From assembly GCA_011375245.1 (NCBI GenBank), contig DRMA01000279.1:1-8425 (forward strand): a stretch of DNA of 8,425 nucleotides, written 5' to 3'. A program made the position numbers and the translations under genes. The notes beneath the pieces were generated by a model. The model was not told the DNA's origin. It worked only from the letters and a program-made list of their open reading frames with translations, and searched no databases. Source of the DNA: Thiothrix sp. (lineage in GTDB: Bacteria; Pseudomonadota; Gammaproteobacteria; Thiotrichales; Thiotrichaceae). This document shows, piece after piece, positions 6,767 to 8,425 of this stretch; positions within the stretch are counted from its first letter, which is position 1; each line of letters begins with the position of its first letter.

Positions 6767-8425
6767 AGCGAATCAAAATATCCGAAATTTTTCTGTGATT
6801 GCCCATATTGACCATGGTAAATCAACCTTATCTGACCGTTTTATACAGATCTGTGGTGGGCTTAGTGAGCGTGAAATGGAGGCGCAAGTACTCGATTCAA
6901 TGGATTTGGAGCGTGAACGCGGTATTACCATCAAAGCACAAAGCGTTTCCCTTGACTATAAATCTCAAAACGGTAATACCTATCAGTTAAACTTTATTGA
7001 TACCCCAGGACATGTTGATTTCTCGTATGAAGTGTCACGTTCCTTATCTGCCTGTGAAGGAGCGTTATTGGTGGTTGATGCCTCACAAGGTGTAGAAGCG
7101 CAAAGTGTTGCCAATTGCTATACTGCTATTGAACTTGATCTTGAAGTTGTACCTGTTTTAAACAAAATAGATTTACCTGCGGCGGAACCTGAGCGTGTAT
7201 GTCAGGAAATTGAAGAGATTATTGGACTTGATGCTACTGATGCGATTAATGTGAGTGCTAAATCGGGCATAGGCGTAATCGAACTGTTGGAACAGTTAGT
7301 TGAACGTATTCCTCCACCTAAAGGTGATTCTGATGCACCATTAAAAGCGTTAATTATTGACTCTTGGTTTGATAATTACTTGGGCGTAGTGGTTTTAATT
7401 CGTGTATTTGACGGTAGTATTGGTAAGAAAGATAAAATTAAGTCGATGGCAACTCTCAATGAGTTTTTGGTTGATAGTGTTGGTATTTATACACCAAATG
7501 GTGTCGAAAAAGACCGTTTGTTGGCAGGCGAGGTTGGTTATGTGGTTGCGGGGATTAAAGACCTTGCTGCGGCAAAAGTGGGAGATACCTTTACGAGTAT
7601 AAAGAATCCTGCAACAGAAGCTTTAGCGGGTTTTGAAGAGGTGCAGCCACGGGTATTTGCAGGGGTTTATCCTGTTAGTTCTGATGACTATGAAAATCTG
7701 CGTGATGCATTGGTTAAGCTTTGCCTGAATGATGCATCGTTACATTATGAACCTGAAACCTCGCAGGCGTTAGGTTTTGGTTTTCGCTGTGGTTTCCTTG
7801 GTATGTTACACATGGAGATTATTCAGGAGCGCCTAGAACGAGAATATAATCTTGATTTGATTACCACTGCGCCTTCGGTCGTTTATGAAGTTGAAAAAAC
7901 AGATGGTGAAATTATAAGAATTTCCAACCCTTCTGAGTTACCTGTAGTGAATAATATCAAGGAAATACGTGAGCCGATTATTCAAGGTACTATTATGGTA
8001 CCTAGCAATTATGTGGGCAACATCATTAAGCTTTGTATGGATAAGCGGGGCGTACAAAAGGATATGAAATACCTTGGTAATCAAGTTACCTTAGAATATG
8101 AATTACCTTTGAGCGAAGTCGTCTTAGATTTTTTTGATCGTCTCAAGTCGGTGAGTCGTGGCTATGCTTCATTTGACTATGAATTAGATCGTTTTGAAGC
8201 AACGCCATTAGTCAAAGTTGATATTCTGATTAATGGTGAGAAGGTTGATGCGTTATCGTTGATTTTGCATAAGGATTTTGCCCAGTCACGTGGGCGTGAA
8301 TTAGCGGAGCGGATGAAAAAAATCATTCCACGCCAAATGTTTGAAGTGGCGATACAGGCGGCGATTGGTTCACATATTATTGCCCGAACAACGGTGAGTG
8401 CTTTACGTAAGAATGTCTTGGCAAA
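6759..8425 (+). CDS. lepA: Elongation factor 4 (LepA), C-terminus cut by window edge
   Basis: LepA/EF4 is a ribosome-associated translational GTPase, proposed to back-translocate ribosomes or assist initiation and 30S biogenesis. The window shows 555 codons of the usual ~600. GTPase motifs are complete: G1 AHIDHGKST (15-23), the RGITI switch region (54-58), G3 DTPGH (81-85, His85 being the expected catalytic histidine), G4 NKID (135-138) and G5 SAK (166-168). The LepA-typical block LGFGFRCGFLGMLHMEII follows in domain III, then most of the LepA-specific C-terminal domain; only the last ~45 residues are missing. The ATG at 6759 gives the expected N-terminus (MAEANQNIRNFSVIAH). It overlaps the glutaredoxin-like gene by 8 bp with no clear Shine-Dalgarno, suggesting translational coupling. 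lepB would be expected next, beyond the right edge. No frameshift is seen. Confidence 0.98.
   Translation, partial: MAEANQNIRNFSVIAHIDHGKSTLSDRFIQICGGLSEREMEAQVLDSMDLERERGITIKAQSVSLDYKSQNGNTYQLNFIDTPGHVDFSYEVSRSLSACEGALLVVDASQGVEAQSVANCYTAIELDLEVVPVLNKIDLPAAEPERVCQEIEEIIGLDATDAINVSAKSGIGVIELLEQLVERIPPPKGDSDAPLKALIIDSWFDNYLGVVVLIRVFDGSIGKKDKIKSMATLNEFLVDSVGIYTPNGVEKDRLLAGEVGYVVAGIKDLAAAKVGDTFTSIKNPATEALAGFEEVQPRVFAGVYPVSSDDYENLRDALVKLCLNDASLHYEPETSQALGFGFRCGFLGMLHMEIIQERLEREYNLDLITTAPSVVYEVEKTDGEIIRISNPSELPVVNNIKEIREPIIQGTIMVPSNYVGNIIKLCMDKRGVQKDMKYLGNQVTLEYELPLSEVVLDFFDRLKSVSRGYASFDYELDRFEATPLVKVDILINGEKVDALSLILHKDFAQSRGRELAERMKKIIPRQMFEVAIQAAIGSHIIARTTVSALRKNVLA

Overview
The window looks like an ordinary housekeeping stretch of an AT-leaning gammaproteobacterial chromosome. 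The evidence is an SMC-type condensin ATPase (not MukB), a glutaredoxin-like gene directly upstream of and overlapping lepA, and an RluA-family pseudouridine synthase of the type seen in gammaproteobacteria. I cannot name the genus. No mobile element, CRISPR array, rRNA or tRNA gene is visible.

Layout. Positions 1-3346 (minus strand) carry the first 1115 codons of smc; its C-terminal ~50 residues lie beyond the left edge. It appears to start at TTG. A 160-bp AT-rich gap holding a 19-bp palindrome separates it from a compact minus-strand set reading 5658 to 3507: a secreted DUF302 protein, a secreted START-domain protein and a pseudouridine synthase, with gaps of only 3-4 bp. A 232-bp divergent control region (5659-5890) follows. 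It contains a sigma70-like promoter in each direction, a pair of 8-bp direct repeats and a Fur-box-like 19-mer. Plus-strand genes then run to the right edge: an unrecognised four-helix membrane protein with a cysteine-bearing tail (5891-6505), a small glutaredoxin-like protein (6521-6766), and lepA/EF4 (6759-8425, missing its last ~45 codons). The glutaredoxin-like gene overlaps lepA by 8 bp.

How the genes fit together. smc (chromosome organisation) and lepA (translation) are core genes at the two edges. The minus-strand trio combines two probable periplasmic proteins with an RNA-modifying enzyme, most likely an operon of convenience. The plus-strand trio is the more interesting: a membrane protein of unknown family whose predicted periplasmic tail has four cysteines, next to a CxxC redox protein, possibly under iron-responsive control. 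That is the only part of the window that might hold undescribed biology; the rest is well-known families. I do not see convincing evidence of a new multi-gene system.
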